The position numbers and the translations under genes are program-made. A stretch of 44,233 nt of DNA from Caballeronia jiangsuensis. GTDB taxonomy: Bacteria > Pseudomonadota > Gammaproteobacteria > Burkholderiales > Burkholderiaceae. Each line of letters begins with the position of its first letter. The stretch's first letter is position 1. Location: positions 1 to 44,233 of the forward strand of contig JFHF01000058.1 in NCBI GenBank assembly GCA_000648925.1. The letters run 5' to 3'. The notes beneath the pieces were generated by a model, which made no database searches, was not told the origin of the DNA, and was given only the letters and a program-made list of their open reading frames with translations. Positions 16,247-25,069 of the stretch are shown piece by piece.

Positions 16247-17656
16247 TCAATCGACCATCCAGGTATCTTTCGTCCCGCCGCCTTGCGACGAATTGACGAC
16301 GAGCGAGCCTTCCCGCAGCGCGACGCGCGTGAGGCCGCCCGCGCACATCGACACTTCGCGGCCGGAGAGCACGAACGGCCGCAAATCGATATGACGCGGC
16401 GCGATGCCCGCGTCCACGAAGGTCGGGCAGGCGGAGAGCGCGAGCGTCGGCTGGGCGATGTAACCTTCGGGCCGCGCGAGCAGCAGCGCGCGGAACGCTT
16501 CGATCTCGTCTTTCGTCGATGCCGGCCCGACGAGCATGCCGTAGCCGCCCGCGCCGTGCACTTCCTTCACGACGAGCTCCGCCAGATGCGCGAGCGTGTA
16601 CGCGAGATCGTCCGGCTTGCGGCACTGATAGGTGGGCACATTGTTGAGGATCGGTTTTTCGCCGAGATAAAACTCGATCATGTCGGGCACGAACGGATAG
16701 ATCGATTTGTCGTCGGCGATGCCGGTGCCCATCGCGTTCGCGAGCGTCACGCGGCCCGCGCGATACGACGTCAGCAAGCCCGGAATGCCGAGCGCCGAAT
16801 CCGCACGGAACGCGAGCGGATCGAGAAAGTCGTCGTCCACGCGGCGATAGATCACGTCGACGCGGCGCGGTCCGTGCGTCGTGCGCATGAAGACGTAGTT
16901 GTCGTCGACGAAGAGATCCTTGCCTTCGACGAGTTCCACGCCCATCTGCTGCGCAAGGAACGTGTGCTCGAAGTAAGCGGAGTTGTACATGCCGGGCGTC
17001 AGCACGACGACGGCCGGATCGTCGACACCTTCGGGCGCGATCGAACGCAGCGTCTCCAGCAGCAGATCGGGATAATGCGCGACCGGCGCGACGCGGTTCT
17101 GCACGAACAGTTCGGGGAAGAGCCGCATCATCATCTTGCGGTTTTCGAGCATGTACGAGACGCCCGAGGGCACGCGCAGATTGTCTTCGAGCACGTAGAA
17201 CTCGCCCGCGCCGCCCGCACGCACGACATCGACGCCCGCGATATGCGCGTACACGTCGAGCGGCACGTCCACGCCCTGCATCTCCGGCCGATACTGCGCG
17301 TTCGTATAGACCTGCTCCGCGGGAATGCGCCCGGCCAGCACGATATCGCCGTTGTGATAGACATCGTGCAGAAAGAGATTGAGCGCCTGCACGCGCTGCC
17401 GCAGACCGGCTTCGAGCACGCGCCATTCGTCGCCGGGAATGATGCGCGGAATCATGTCGAAGGGAATCAGCCGCTCGGTGCCGGACAGGTCGCCGTTCAC
17501 CGCGAAGGTGATGCCGACGCGCCGGAACAGCACGTCCGCCTCCGCCCGCTTGCGCGCGATCGTCTCGGGGCTCTGCATTGCGAGCCAGCGCGAAAACCGT
17601 GCGTAGTGACGGCGCACGGAGTCGTCCTGACGCATTTCATCGTAGATCTGCATCAT
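16247..17656 (-). CDS. Circularly permuted ATP-grasp protein (DUF404/DUF407)
   Basis: A 469-residue circularly permuted ATP-grasp ligase, predicted to form peptide or amide bonds with ATP. Seen: FRRVGITFAVNGDLSGTERLIPFDMIPRII near residues 45-70, PSGVSYMLENRKMM, VVVLTPGMYNSAYFEH, DVIYRRVDDDFLDP, SLVVNSSQGGGTKDTW at the C-terminus and HGAGGYGMLVGP near 355, typical CP-ATP-grasp blocks. First gene of the Anbu cluster. The ATG at 17656 has AAGGA 4 nt upstream. The 118-nt region to the divergent nuclease gene must hold its promoter. The natural substrate is not known for this family. Confidence 0.94.
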   Translation of the reverse strand: MMQIYDEMRQDDSVRRHYARFSRWLAMQSPETIARKRAEADVLFRRVGITFAVNGDLSGTERLIPFDMIPRIIPGDEWRVLEAGLRQRVQALNLFLHDVYHNGDIVLAGRIPAEQVYTNAQYRPEMQGVDVPLDVYAHIAGVDVVRAGGAGEFYVLEDNLRVPSGVSYMLENRKMMMRLFPELFVQNRVAPVAHYPDLLLETLRSIAPEGVDDPAVVVLTPGMYNSAYFEHTFLAQQMGVELVEGKDLFVDDNYVFMRTTHGPRRVDVIYRRVDDDFLDPLAFRADSALGIPGLLTSYRAGRVTLANAMGTGIADDKSIYPFVPDMIEFYLGEKPILNNVPTYQCRKPDDLAYTLAHLAELVVKEVHGAGGYGMLVGPASTKDEIEAFRALLLARPEGYIAQPTLALSACPTFVDAGIAPRHIDLRPFVLSGREVSMCAGGLTRVALREGSLVVNSSQGGGTKDTWMVD

Positions 17657-17774
17657 TGCGTCCTTCGCGTTGTTTCAGCGGCTTTTTCGCAGTATCGAAC
17701 GAAAGCACTTCGCGCGTGCGAATTTTTTAACGTGCCGCAATGGTGCATGTCCGTTTGCGCTAGACTCGGCGTTC

Positions 17775-19373
17775 ATGCTCAACGTTTCGCCCATGTCCGA
17801 CGCGCTCGAAGACGAACCCGACTCCCTCGCCGATGCCCTGCTCGCGGGACTCGCGCGCCCGATCGTGTTCGTCGATCTGGAAACCACGGGCTCGAACGCA
17901 ACCGAGGATCGCATCACCGAAATCGGCGTGGTGGAAGCGAGCACGGCGGGCATCGAGCGCTGGAGCGTGCTCGTCGATCCGGGCATGCCGGTGCCGCCTT
18001 TCATCTCGCGCCTGACCGGCATCGAAGATTCGATGCTGCGCGGCCAGCCGAGCTTCGAATCGCTCGCGCCCGCGCTCGCCGAACGTCTTCATGGCAAGCT
18101 CTTCGTCGCGCACAACGCGCGCTTCGATTACGGCTTTCTCAAGAACGAGTTCCGGCGCGCGGGCATCGCGTTTCGCGCGGATACGCTGTGCACGGTGCGG
18201 CTCTCGCGCGCGCTCTTTCCATCGGTGGAGCGGCATGGTCTCGATGCGCTCATCGCGCGGCTGAATCTCGCGCCCGAAGGACGCCATCGCGCGCTCGCCG
18301 ATGCCGATCTCTTATGGCAGTTCTGGCAGAAGATTCACGCGCTCTATTCGCAGGATCTCGTCGATGCCGCCATCAAAACGCTGGTGCGGCGCGCGAGTCT
18401 GCCCGCCGCGCTGCCCGAAGGCGCGCTCGATGCGCTGCCATCGACGCCCGGCGTCTATCTCTTTCACGGCGACGACGACGTGCCGCTCTATGTCGGCAAG
18501 AGCATCAACGTGAAACAGCGCGTCGCGGCCCATTTTTCGGGCGATCACAGGCTTCAGAAAGACTTGTCGATCTCGCAGGCCATCCGCCGCATCGAATGCC
18601 GGGAGACGGTCGGGGAACTCGGCGCGCTGCTGCTCGAAGCGAAGCTCGTGAAGGCATTGAAGCCGACGCACAATCGCCTGCTTAAGGGCGCGTCGGGAAC
18701 GTGCGCGTGGCAGTGGCTGCCGGGCGCGAGCGCGCCGGCGCTCGTGAAGGCGAACCGGCGCGATCTGTCGCGCGAGGATCATCTCTTCGGCGTGTTCGCA
18801 TCGCGGGCGAAGGCGCTCGCGTTCATGCGCCATGTCGCCGACGAGCACACGCTCTGTCATGCGACGCTCGGACTCGAAAAAGCGCCGCTGTCGCGCGGGC
18901 GCGGCTGCTTCGGCTATCAGGTGAAACGCTGCCTCGGATCGTGCGCGGGAGCCGAAACGCTCGCGGAACACGCGGCGCGCGCGCTCGCCGCGCTCGACCA
19001 TGCGCGGCTCGTGAAATGGCCGCATGAAGGGCCGATCGCCATTGCCGAGCGCGACGAACAAACCGGCCGCGAGGCATGGCACGTGATCGATCGATGGTGC
19101 TATATCGGCACATGTGCGACGCGCGCCGACATCGCGCCGCTGCTCGCCGATGCACCCGATCTGCGCCCTTTCGATTTCGACGTGTACAGCCTGATCGCGA
19201 AACGTCTCGCGTCCGGGCAACTCGCGTGGATCGCCTGCGATGCGCGGCCGGCGTTTCATCTCGTCGTACAGGATGCGCCTGTGCGCGCGGTCGCCGCGAC
19301 CATCGCACAGCCGACGAAACGCGCGACGAAGCCGCGCGCCATCGCCATCGATCAGTTCGCGCTGATGTTCTAG
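17775..19373 (+). CDS. DEDDh 3'-5' exonuclease fused to a UvrC/Cho-like GIY-YIG endonuclease
   Basis: A 532-residue fusion. The N-terminal part is a DnaQ-like exonuclease: VFVDLETTGSN (Asp34, Glu36), FVAHNARFDYGFL and HRALADADLLWQF supply the DEDDh residues. The second part, from about residue 215, is a GIY-YIG nuclease: PGVYLFHGDDDVPLYVGKS, KQRVAAHFSG with the Arg, LGALLLEAKLVKALKPTHN with the metal-binding Glu. This resembles E. coli Cho, which makes the 3' incision in nucleotide excision repair; the fusion could cut and then resect. The frame is open further upstream, but MLNVSPMSD at 17775 is the likely start; 17793 is an alternative and neither has a strong ribosome binding site. Confidence 0.9.
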   Translation: MLNVSPMSDALEDEPDSLADALLAGLARPIVFVDLETTGSNATEDRITEIGVVEASTAGIERWSVLVDPGMPVPPFISRLTGIEDSMLRGQPSFESLAPALAERLHGKLFVAHNARFDYGFLKNEFRRAGIAFRADTLCTVRLSRALFPSVERHGLDALIARLNLAPEGRHRALADADLLWQFWQKIHALYSQDLVDAAIKTLVRRASLPAALPEGALDALPSTPGVYLFHGDDDVPLYVGKSINVKQRVAAHFSGDHRLQKDLSISQAIRRIECRETVGELGALLLEAKLVKALKPTHNRLLKGASGTCAWQWLPGASAPALVKANRRDLSREDHLFGVFASRAKALAFMRHVADEHTLCHATLGLEKAPLSRGRGCFGYQVKRCLGSCAGAETLAEHAARALAALDHARLVKWPHEGPIAIAERDEQTGREAWHVIDRWCYIGTCATRADIAPLLADAPDLRPFDFDVYSLIAKRLASGQLAWIACDARPAFHLVVQDAPVRAVAATIAQPTKRATKPRAIAIDQFALMF

Positions 19374-19380
19374 GCGCGGC

Positions 19381-20124
19381 TCACGCGATGCCGCCGTTCG
19401 CGCGCAGCACCTGTCCGTTGACCCAGCCCGCATCCGGCCCGACGAGAAACGCGACGACCGACGCGATATCGTCCGGCTGACCGAGTCTTTCCAGCGGCGG
19501 CATCTTCGAGAACGTGGCGATCTGTTCGTCGGTCTTGCCGTCGAGAAAGAGCGACGTCGCCACCGGCCCCGGTGCAACCGCATTCACCGTGATGCCGCGT
19601 CCGCGCAACTCCTTCGCGAAGACATGCGTGAACGATTCGACCGCGGCCTTCGTCGCGTTGTAGATCGCATAGCCGGGCATGTTGAGCGCGAGCGTCGTGC
19701 TCGAGAAATTGACGATGCGCCCGCCGCCGTTCATGCGCGCCGCCGCTTCGCGAAGCGTGTTGAAGGTGCCGCGCACGTTGATATCGAAGGTCTGGTCGTA
19801 GAGCGCGTCGCTCGTGTCGGCGAGGGGCACGGTCTTTAGCACGCCCGCGTTGTTGATCAGCGCATCGATCTTGCCGAGTTCCGCTTCGACGGTCTCGAAC
19901 ATGCGGCGCACGTCGTCGGCTTTGGCAACATCCGCCTTCACCGCGATCGATGCGCTTCCCGCTTCGCGCAATCCGGCGACGAGCGCATCCGCTTCCTTCG
20001 CGCTCGACGCATAGTTCACCGCGACCGCGAAGCCGTCGCGTGCGAGACGCCGCGCGATCTGTGCGCCGATGCCGCGCGATGCACCCGTGACGACGGCCAC
20101 GCGCTTCGTATTGATCTGACTCAT
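19381..20124 (-). CDS. SDR-family oxidoreductase
   Basis: A 247-residue classical short-chain dehydrogenase/reductase. Seen: the cofactor motif VVTGASRGIGAQIARRL near residue 9, INNAGV, the active-site Ser in IVNFSSTTLAL, and YAIYNATKAAVESF (Tyr-x3-Lys). The end, LVGPDAGWVNGQVLRANGGIA, is typical of FabG-like reductases. NADP preference is likely from the Arg after the Gly motif. The substrate is unknown. The start at 20124 is supported by GGAG 6 nt upstream; the open frame extends 16 codons more without such support. The gene is divergent from a LysR regulator, its probable controller, and convergent with the nuclease fusion. Confidence 0.93.
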   Translation of the reverse strand: MSQINTKRVAVVTGASRGIGAQIARRLARDGFAVAVNYASSAKEADALVAGLREAGSASIAVKADVAKADDVRRMFETVEAELGKIDALINNAGVLKTVPLADTSDALYDQTFDINVRGTFNTLREAAARMNGGGRIVNFSSTTLALNMPGYAIYNATKAAVESFTHVFAKELRGRGITVNAVAPGPVATSLFLDGKTDEQIATFSKMPPLERLGQPDDIASVVAFLVGPDAGWVNGQVLRANGGIA

Positions 20125-20160
20125 GATGTGCTCCTCAAGGAAAGCTGTTCGATGGAGAGC

Positions 20161-20211
20161 ATGATGAATCATTCCGTTTCCGCGATCATCGCGTGTGGCT
20201 TAGTATCATCG
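20161..20211. promoter_or_regulatory. Candidate LysR operator region between the SDR and lysR genes
   Basis: Within the 115-bp divergent region, ATGAT-GA-ATCAT is a small palindrome at 20161-20172. ATCATCG occurs twice, at 20185-20191 and 20205-20211, exactly 20 bp apart (two helical turns). This fits a LysR tetramer site overlapping both promoters. Binding is inferred. Confidence 0.35.
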
Positions 20212-20239
20212 TTCCAGTTGCTTCAACAATCCCGAGCTC

Positions 20240-21139
20240 ATGGATCGATTCCAGGAAATGCAGGTCTTCGTGCGCATCGCGGAGCGGCACAGCTTCACGC
20301 AGGCCGCCGACGATCTGCAGATACCGCGCGCCACCGTCACCAATCTGATGAAGCGCATGGAAGAGCGGCTCGGCGCGCGCCTGCTCGAACGCACGACGCG
20401 CACCGTGCGTCTCACGCATGACGGCGAGGAACACTATCGGCGTTGCGTGCGTCTGATCGCGGATCTCGAGGAAGCGGAAGGCTCGTTCCGGCATACGGCG
20501 CCGAAGGGTCTGTTGCGCGTGAATCTGCAAGGCACGCTCGCGCGGCACTTCGTCATGCCGGGACTGCCCGCGTTTCTCGAACGGCATGCGCAGATCGAAC
20601 TGCATATCGGCGAGGACGACAGGCTCGTCGATCTCGTGCGCGAAGGCGTGGATTGCGTGCTGCGCGCGGGCACGTTGCAGGATTCGTCGATGATCGGCCG
20701 GCGCGTTGCGCTGCTCGAACAGGTGACCGTGGCGAGCCCCGCGTACCTCGCGCGTGAAGGCGTGCCGGACGATCTCGAAGCGCTGGCGTCGCATCGCGCG
20801 GTGAACTTCGTATCGAGCGCGACGGGCCGCGTGCTGCCGCTGGAATTCACGGTCGATGAGCGTATCGAGACCATCGAACTGCGTGCGGCGATTTCGGTGT
20901 CGGGCGTCGAACTCTATACGCAAGCGGCGATCGCGGGGCTCGGCATCGTGCAGGTGCCGCGCTATCACATCGACGATGCCCTCGCCGATGGCCGTCTGCA
21001 AGTCGTGCTTCCAGACCTTCCGCCTCCGCCCATGCCCGTCTCCGTGCTCTATCCGCAGAACCGTCAGCTCTCCGCACGCGTACGGGTTTTCGCGGACTGG
21101 TTGAGCGAGGTCTTCGCGCCATTCAACGTGCGCGGCTGA
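20240..21139 (+). CDS. LysR-family transcriptional regulator
   Basis: A 299-residue LysR regulator. Residues 1-60 form the winged helix-turn-helix (MDRFQEMQVFVRIAERHSFTQAADDLQIPRATVTNLMKRMEERLGARLLERTTR is the span; note the A-A-D-D-L-Q-I and LMKRME core). The C-terminal part is a periplasmic-binding-protein-like effector domain, with GLGIVQVPRYHIDDAL near 230-245. It resembles the CrgA/DmlR-like subgroup. Divergent from the SDR gene, so it most likely controls that gene and itself. The inducer cannot be told from sequence. Confidence 0.94.
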   Translation: MDRFQEMQVFVRIAERHSFTQAADDLQIPRATVTNLMKRMEERLGARLLERTTRTVRLTHDGEEHYRRCVRLIADLEEAEGSFRHTAPKGLLRVNLQGTLARHFVMPGLPAFLERHAQIELHIGEDDRLVDLVREGVDCVLRAGTLQDSSMIGRRVALLEQVTVASPAYLAREGVPDDLEALASHRAVNFVSSATGRVLPLEFTVDERIETIELRAAISVSGVELYTQAAIAGLGIVQVPRYHIDDALADGRLQVVLPDLPPPPMPVSVLYPQNRQLSARVRVFADWLSEVFAPFNVRG

Positions 21140-21154
21140 TCGAAACACACAAGC

Positions 21155-21197
21155 AAAAGAGGCCAGCATCCCACTGAAGGGAAGCTGGCCTCTTTTT
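21155..21197. terminator. Bidirectional Rho-independent terminator
   Basis: AAAGAGGCCAGC (21156-21167) pairs with GCTGGCCTCTTT (21184-21195), with T-runs on the 3' side of both strands. It serves the lysR gene and the convergent HU-like gene. Confidence 0.92.
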
Positions 21198-21252
21198 CAT
21201 CGAGCTTCGATTTCGCCAACGAAACCAAAGCCGCAACGCAGGCTAGAGAAAC

Positions 21253-21711
21253 TTAAGCCGCTGCGTCCTTCAGCTTCTTCAACGCGCGCGCCTTGATGCG
21301 AACGCTTGCCGGCTTGGCCGGGAACCAGCGCTCGGCGCCCGTGAACGGGTCCTTGCCGAAGCGCTTCTTCTTCGCCGGCACGGATTGCGCGGAGATCTTC
21401 AGCAGGCCCGACAGCGTGAATTCGCCAGCGCCCTTCTTGTGGATCGAACCGAGGATGGTGTCTTCCAGCGCGACCAGCACGGCCTTCACAGCCTTCAGAT
21501 CGACAGCGGCGCGATCTGCGAGATGCGTCGCGAGCGATGCCTTCGTGAACGTATCCTTGATCGGCGTGGGAGCGCCCGTGGTCTTCTTCGCGGCTACTTT
21601 CTTCGCGGCAACCTTCGGTGCTGCAGCTTTCTTCGCCGGTGCGGCGGCGGTCTTCGCCGTGGCCTTCTTGGCCGGGGCCTTCTTTGCAGCGGTTTTAGCG
21701 GAAGTCGGCAT
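21253..21711 (-). CDS. HU-family DNA-binding protein with a Lys/Ala-rich N-terminal tail
   Basis: A 152-residue nucleoid protein. Residues 1 to about 52 are almost only Ala, Lys, Pro and Thr (AAKKAPAKKATAKTAAAPAKK), like the tail of eukaryotic histone H1 or AlgP. Residues 53-152 are an HU/IHF domain: FTKASLATHLADRA, GAGEFTLSGLLKI, then the DNA-binding arm KKKRFGKDPFTGAERWFPAKPAS and VRIKARALKKLKD. Such tailed HU proteins are found in betaproteobacteria and are thought to compact DNA. AGGAGA lies just before the ATG at 21711. A TAGAAT -10-like element lies on the minus strand at 21782-21787. The repetitive tail codons are prone to length variation between strains. Confidence 0.93.
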   Translation of the reverse strand: MPTSAKTAAKKAPAKKATAKTAAAPAKKAAAPKVAAKKVAAKKTTGAPTPIKDTFTKASLATHLADRAAVDLKAVKAVLVALEDTILGSIHKKGAGEFTLSGLLKISAQSVPAKKKRFGKDPFTGAERWFPAKPASVRIKARALKKLKDAAA

Positions 21712-21932
21712 GTTTCTCCTACCTGTTTTTTGGTCAGTGATATTCGAATACGTTCGCACCGATGCGTTCGTATCACGCCGGATTCTACATAGGCCAAGCG
21801 AGTTCGTGCGAGTCTTTTGCGCTTTTATATCGTTTTTATAGGGGTTTTTCGTGGTGTCGCGCTGACACGCGAGCCATGAAGGCATCATTCGCCATGTGCT
21901 TCGCTGCGTTTACATCGAACACGTCATGCGTT

Positions 21933-22658
21933 TTAACCCTGCATGGACGATGCAAACGCGCGATGCGCGATGTGAGCGATGAGCGGATAGTGATCTGAAG
22001 CGATGCGCGACAGCCGTGTGCGATGCACGTCGACACGCATGAGACGCTCGCCGGGATGCACCCAGATGCGATCGAGCGCGAAGAGCGGATAGCGCGTCGG
22101 AAAGGTACGTAACGCACTCGCGCGATGAAAGTGCGTGACGAGCCGCCGCAACGTGCGGCCATAGACGAACCACTCGTTGAGATCGCCGAGCAGGATCACG
22201 GGCAGCGCGGGCGTATCGAAGTTTTGCAACACTCGCTCCACTTGTGCACGCCGCTCGCTCGATGCAAGACCGAGATGCGTCGCGACGACGCGCCACAGTT
22301 CGCCGCCGCAATCGATGTCGGCATCGAGTGCGCCGCGCGGCTCGCGGCTTCTGAACGACAGATCGAGCGTGCGCACCGCGCGCACCGGATAGCGCGTGAG
22401 CACCGCGTTGCCGTAACGGCGCTCGGGCGTATCGAGCGTCGGGCCCGCGACCGCGTGAAGGTTCGTCATGCGTTGCAGCACGTCGAGCACATCGGGCGAG
22501 CCGCTGCCGCCGAGCGGCACTTCCTGTAGCGCGAAGATGTCGGCATCGATCTCCGCGAGCACCGCGCCGATGCGCTCCGGCGAGAACTTCCCGTCGATGC
22601 CTATCGCGCCATGCAGGTTGTAGGTCGCGATACGCAGCTCGCCACGCATCGACGTCAT
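21933..22658 (-). CDS. Endonuclease/exonuclease/phosphatase (EEP) family protein
   Basis: A 241-residue EEP-fold metal-dependent hydrolase. Seen: RIATYNLHGAIG (Asn), IFALQEVPLG (catalytic Glu), VVATHLGL (His), VILLGDLNEW (Asp and Asn) and SDHYPLIAHI (Asp-His), the full set expected for an active enzyme. Members cleave DNA, phosphoinositides or sphingomyelin; the substrate here is not known. The ATG overlaps the stop of the phospholipase D gene as ATGA, so the two are translated together and probably act on the same process, perhaps membrane phospholipid head groups. Confidence 0.92.
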   Translation of the reverse strand: MTSMRGELRIATYNLHGAIGIDGKFSPERIGAVLAEIDADIFALQEVPLGGSGSPDVLDVLQRMTNLHAVAGPTLDTPERRYGNAVLTRYPVRAVRTLDLSFRSREPRGALDADIDCGGELWRVVATHLGLASSERRAQVERVLQNFDTPALPVILLGDLNEWFVYGRTLRRLVTHFHRASALRTFPTRYPLFALDRIWVHPGERLMRVDVHRTRLSRIASDHYPLIAHIAHRAFASSMQG

Positions 22659-24955
22659 GAGTTGACCTCGTCGGGCCGCTCGTTTCTCGTCGATGCGCGC
22701 GCCGCCGCATCGCGCGGCATCGTGCCGTTCTCGCGCAGCTCGCTCGCGCGCCGGGCTTCGTCGCTTGCGCGCGGCTTGTCGGCATCGCCTGGCGCGCCTT
22801 CGTGGGCTTCCTTCTGATCCGCGCGGCCGAGAAAGCGTTGCAGCAGCAGCGACACGCCGATCAACACCGCGCCGATGCCGATCAGCACCGCGAACGAGCC
22901 GATCGTCGGCCGATGCAGCGATGCGACGAGCTGATGCGCGAACGCGACCGTCAGAAAGATGCCCGGACCCATGCCGAGCATCGTGCCGATCATGAAGTCA
23001 CGCATGCGGATATGCGATGCGCCCGCGACGAGATTGACGATCGCAAACGGCGCGACCGGCAGCAGCCGCAACACGACCACCGCGACGATGCCGCGCTTCG
23101 CGACGCGCTCGGACAGCCGGTTCACGCGCGCGCCCGCGAGCTTGCGCACCGCATCGCGGCCGAGCCAGTTGCCGAGCGAATAGGAAATGGCCGCCGCGAT
23201 CGTCGTACCGAGGAACGCGTATGCGCCGCCCCAAGACGCGCCGAAGACGAGGCCCGTCGCCGCAATGAGCAGCGTGATCGGCACCGACATGACCGCAGCA
23301 GCGACATAGCAGACGACGATCCACAACGGCGCGAGCGGCAGCGAGTCGATATGGCGCGTTGCGCTCGTGAGCGACTTCAGGTTCGCGTAATCGCCGAGCG
23401 GCGTCCAGTGCCACAGTGCCGCCACGCCTACGATCATCAGCGCGAACACGCCGAGCAGCGCGAAGCGTCCGATGAGCGGGCGCGTCTTCTCCGCGGGCAC
23501 GAACTGATCGACGAGTTCGTCGGCGGCGATCGGCGTTTCGGGATCGATCAGCGCTTCGGGCGGAATCAGTTGATCGAGTTCCGTCGACACTTGCGGGTCG
23601 AGCGGCACCAGCGTGCGATGCTCGTCGCGATCGCGCAGCAGCGCCTGTATCGCGGCGTTCATGCCGCCTCGCGCGTCGCGCTCGCGCACGACATCCGCGA
23701 CCTCGCAACCGAGATGCTCCGCGAGCAGCGTGTCGCGCATCGATGCGATCGCGCGGCGGATGCGCGCATCGGCGCCCGCGTCGATCGACACGTTGCACTC
23801 GCTGTCGAGCACCATCGAGCGATTGTTCAGGTTGGCCGAGCCGACGATCAGCAATTCATCGTCGACGATCATCAGCTTGCTGTGCACGTTGACGATCTCG
23901 TCGCCGAGATTCGGCACGCTCGGGCACAGCAACCGGTAGCGGCCATGCGTATCGGCGCGCCTGAGCAGCGTGTGCAGGCGCGCGCGCAGCACGCCCATCG
24001 TCACTTCCTGAAGCCAGCCGCTCTGATTGCGCGGCACGACGATGGCGAGATCGGGGCCGTCCTCGCGCGCGAGCGAATCGGCGAGCGCGGCGCCGACCGT
24101 GCCCGACGTGAAGTACTGGTTCTCGATATAGATGCTGCGCCGCGCCCGCGCGATGGCGTCGAGATACTGCGTGCGAATCTGCTGCACCGGTTCGCGGCCG
24201 AGATAGTCCGGCTCGGTGAGCGAGATGGCGATATCGACATCATCGAGATCGACGCGTCGCGAAGGCGGCCACGGGTCTTGCTGAAAGGCCGCGCGATGCG
24301 CGCGGATCGCGAGCCGCTTGTCGCAGGCGCGCGCCCATCTTTCGCGGGCGAGCAGGCCGATCTCGCGTGCGGCGTCGCCGTCGAACATGGTGTGGACGTC
24401 GTGGAACGGCTGATAGGCCGCGCCGTTCGCATCACGGCGCAGCGGCTCGTCGGGCGCGTGCGCGGTCGTATCCCAGCGCGAGCGCGTGAGATCGAGACCG
24501 CCGACGAACGCGAGGCGATCGTCGATCACGACGATCTTCTGATGCTGCGAGCCGCCGAGCGGATGCCTGCCGTCCATCTGGAACGCGATGCGCCGGTTCG
24601 TGCGCCAGCCCATCTTGTAGACCGGCAGCCACTCGCGCTCGAATGCATAGAGCATCGCGAAATCCCACGCGAGAATGTAGATGCGCAGGCGTCGCTTGTC
24701 GCCCGTGATCGCGTGCAGAAAATCGCCGAGCGCTTCGGGATAGCCGTCGTCCGCGCCTTCGGGCGTGAGCTTCATGCGGCTGTCGATGTCCCAGCCGAGG
24801 ATGAACACGGTGCGTTCGGCGCGCGTGAGCGCCTCGCGCAGCACGCGGAAATAATCCGCGCCGTCGATGAGCAAGCTGAAGCGCTCGGCATGCCGCACGC
24901 TCGCGCAATTGCGTCCTGGCTGGAAAAACGGCTCGTCGTGGTTGGCTTGACTCAT
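22655..24955 (-). CDS. Phospholipase D / cardiolipin-synthase-like protein fused to a VTT (DedA/SNARE-associated) domain
   Basis: A 766-residue fusion. The N-terminal half is a PLD superfamily enzyme with two HKD motifs: H138-x-K140-x4-D145 (SQHQKIVVIDD) and H358-x-K360-x4-D365 (NVHSKLMIVDDELLIVGSAN). The C-terminal 250 residues are a membrane VTT/TVP38 domain: a lone helix (FALLGVFALMIVGVAALW), then VMSVPITLLIAATGLVFG, GAYAFLGTTIAAAISYSLG and LRLLPVAPFAIVNLVAGAS. PLD enzymes transphosphatidylate or hydrolyse phospholipids; VTT proteins move lipids between leaflets, so the fusion suggests coupled lipid handling. The start at 24955 (MSQANHDEPF) is favoured; the frame extends about 930 nt further but that part overlaps the clcB-like gene. 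Its stop overlaps the EEP start as ATGA. Confidence 0.92.
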   Translation of the reverse strand: MSQANHDEPFFQPGRNCASVRHAERFSLLIDGADYFRVLREALTRAERTVFILGWDIDSRMKLTPEGADDGYPEALGDFLHAITGDKRRLRIYILAWDFAMLYAFEREWLPVYKMGWRTNRRIAFQMDGRHPLGGSQHQKIVVIDDRLAFVGGLDLTRSRWDTTAHAPDEPLRRDANGAAYQPFHDVHTMFDGDAAREIGLLARERWARACDKRLAIRAHRAAFQQDPWPPSRRVDLDDVDIAISLTEPDYLGREPVQQIRTQYLDAIARARRSIYIENQYFTSGTVGAALADSLAREDGPDLAIVVPRNQSGWLQEVTMGVLRARLHTLLRRADTHGRYRLLCPSVPNLGDEIVNVHSKLMIVDDELLIVGSANLNNRSMVLDSECNVSIDAGADARIRRAIASMRDTLLAEHLGCEVADVVRERDARGGMNAAIQALLRDRDEHRTLVPLDPQVSTELDQLIPPEALIDPETPIAADELVDQFVPAEKTRPLIGRFALLGVFALMIVGVAALWHWTPLGDYANLKSLTSATRHIDSLPLAPLWIVVCYVAAAVMSVPITLLIAATGLVFGASWGGAYAFLGTTIAAAISYSLGNWLGRDAVRKLAGARVNRLSERVAKRGIVAVVVLRLLPVAPFAIVNLVAGASHIRMRDFMIGTMLGMGPGIFLTVAFAHQLVASLHRPTIGSFAVLIGIGAVLIGVSLLLQRFLGRADQKEAHEGAPGDADKPRASDEARRASELRENGTMPRDAAARASTRNERPDEVNS

Positions 24956-25069
24956 GTGCTTCCGACAGCACTCCGCGTCGAAATAACTTTCGTTTTGCAA
25001 GCCGCATGCCCGCCGCGCCGCGCGGTGATACGCTTCGTTGCATTTGCCGATTCCGGAGCGAGCTGCCCG

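Noticed and set aside
22802..25069. Plus-strand frame upstream of and in phase with the CLC gene
   Set aside because: Shadow of the PLD gene; the CLC family starts near MNDNEVNNQD and has a ribosome binding site there.
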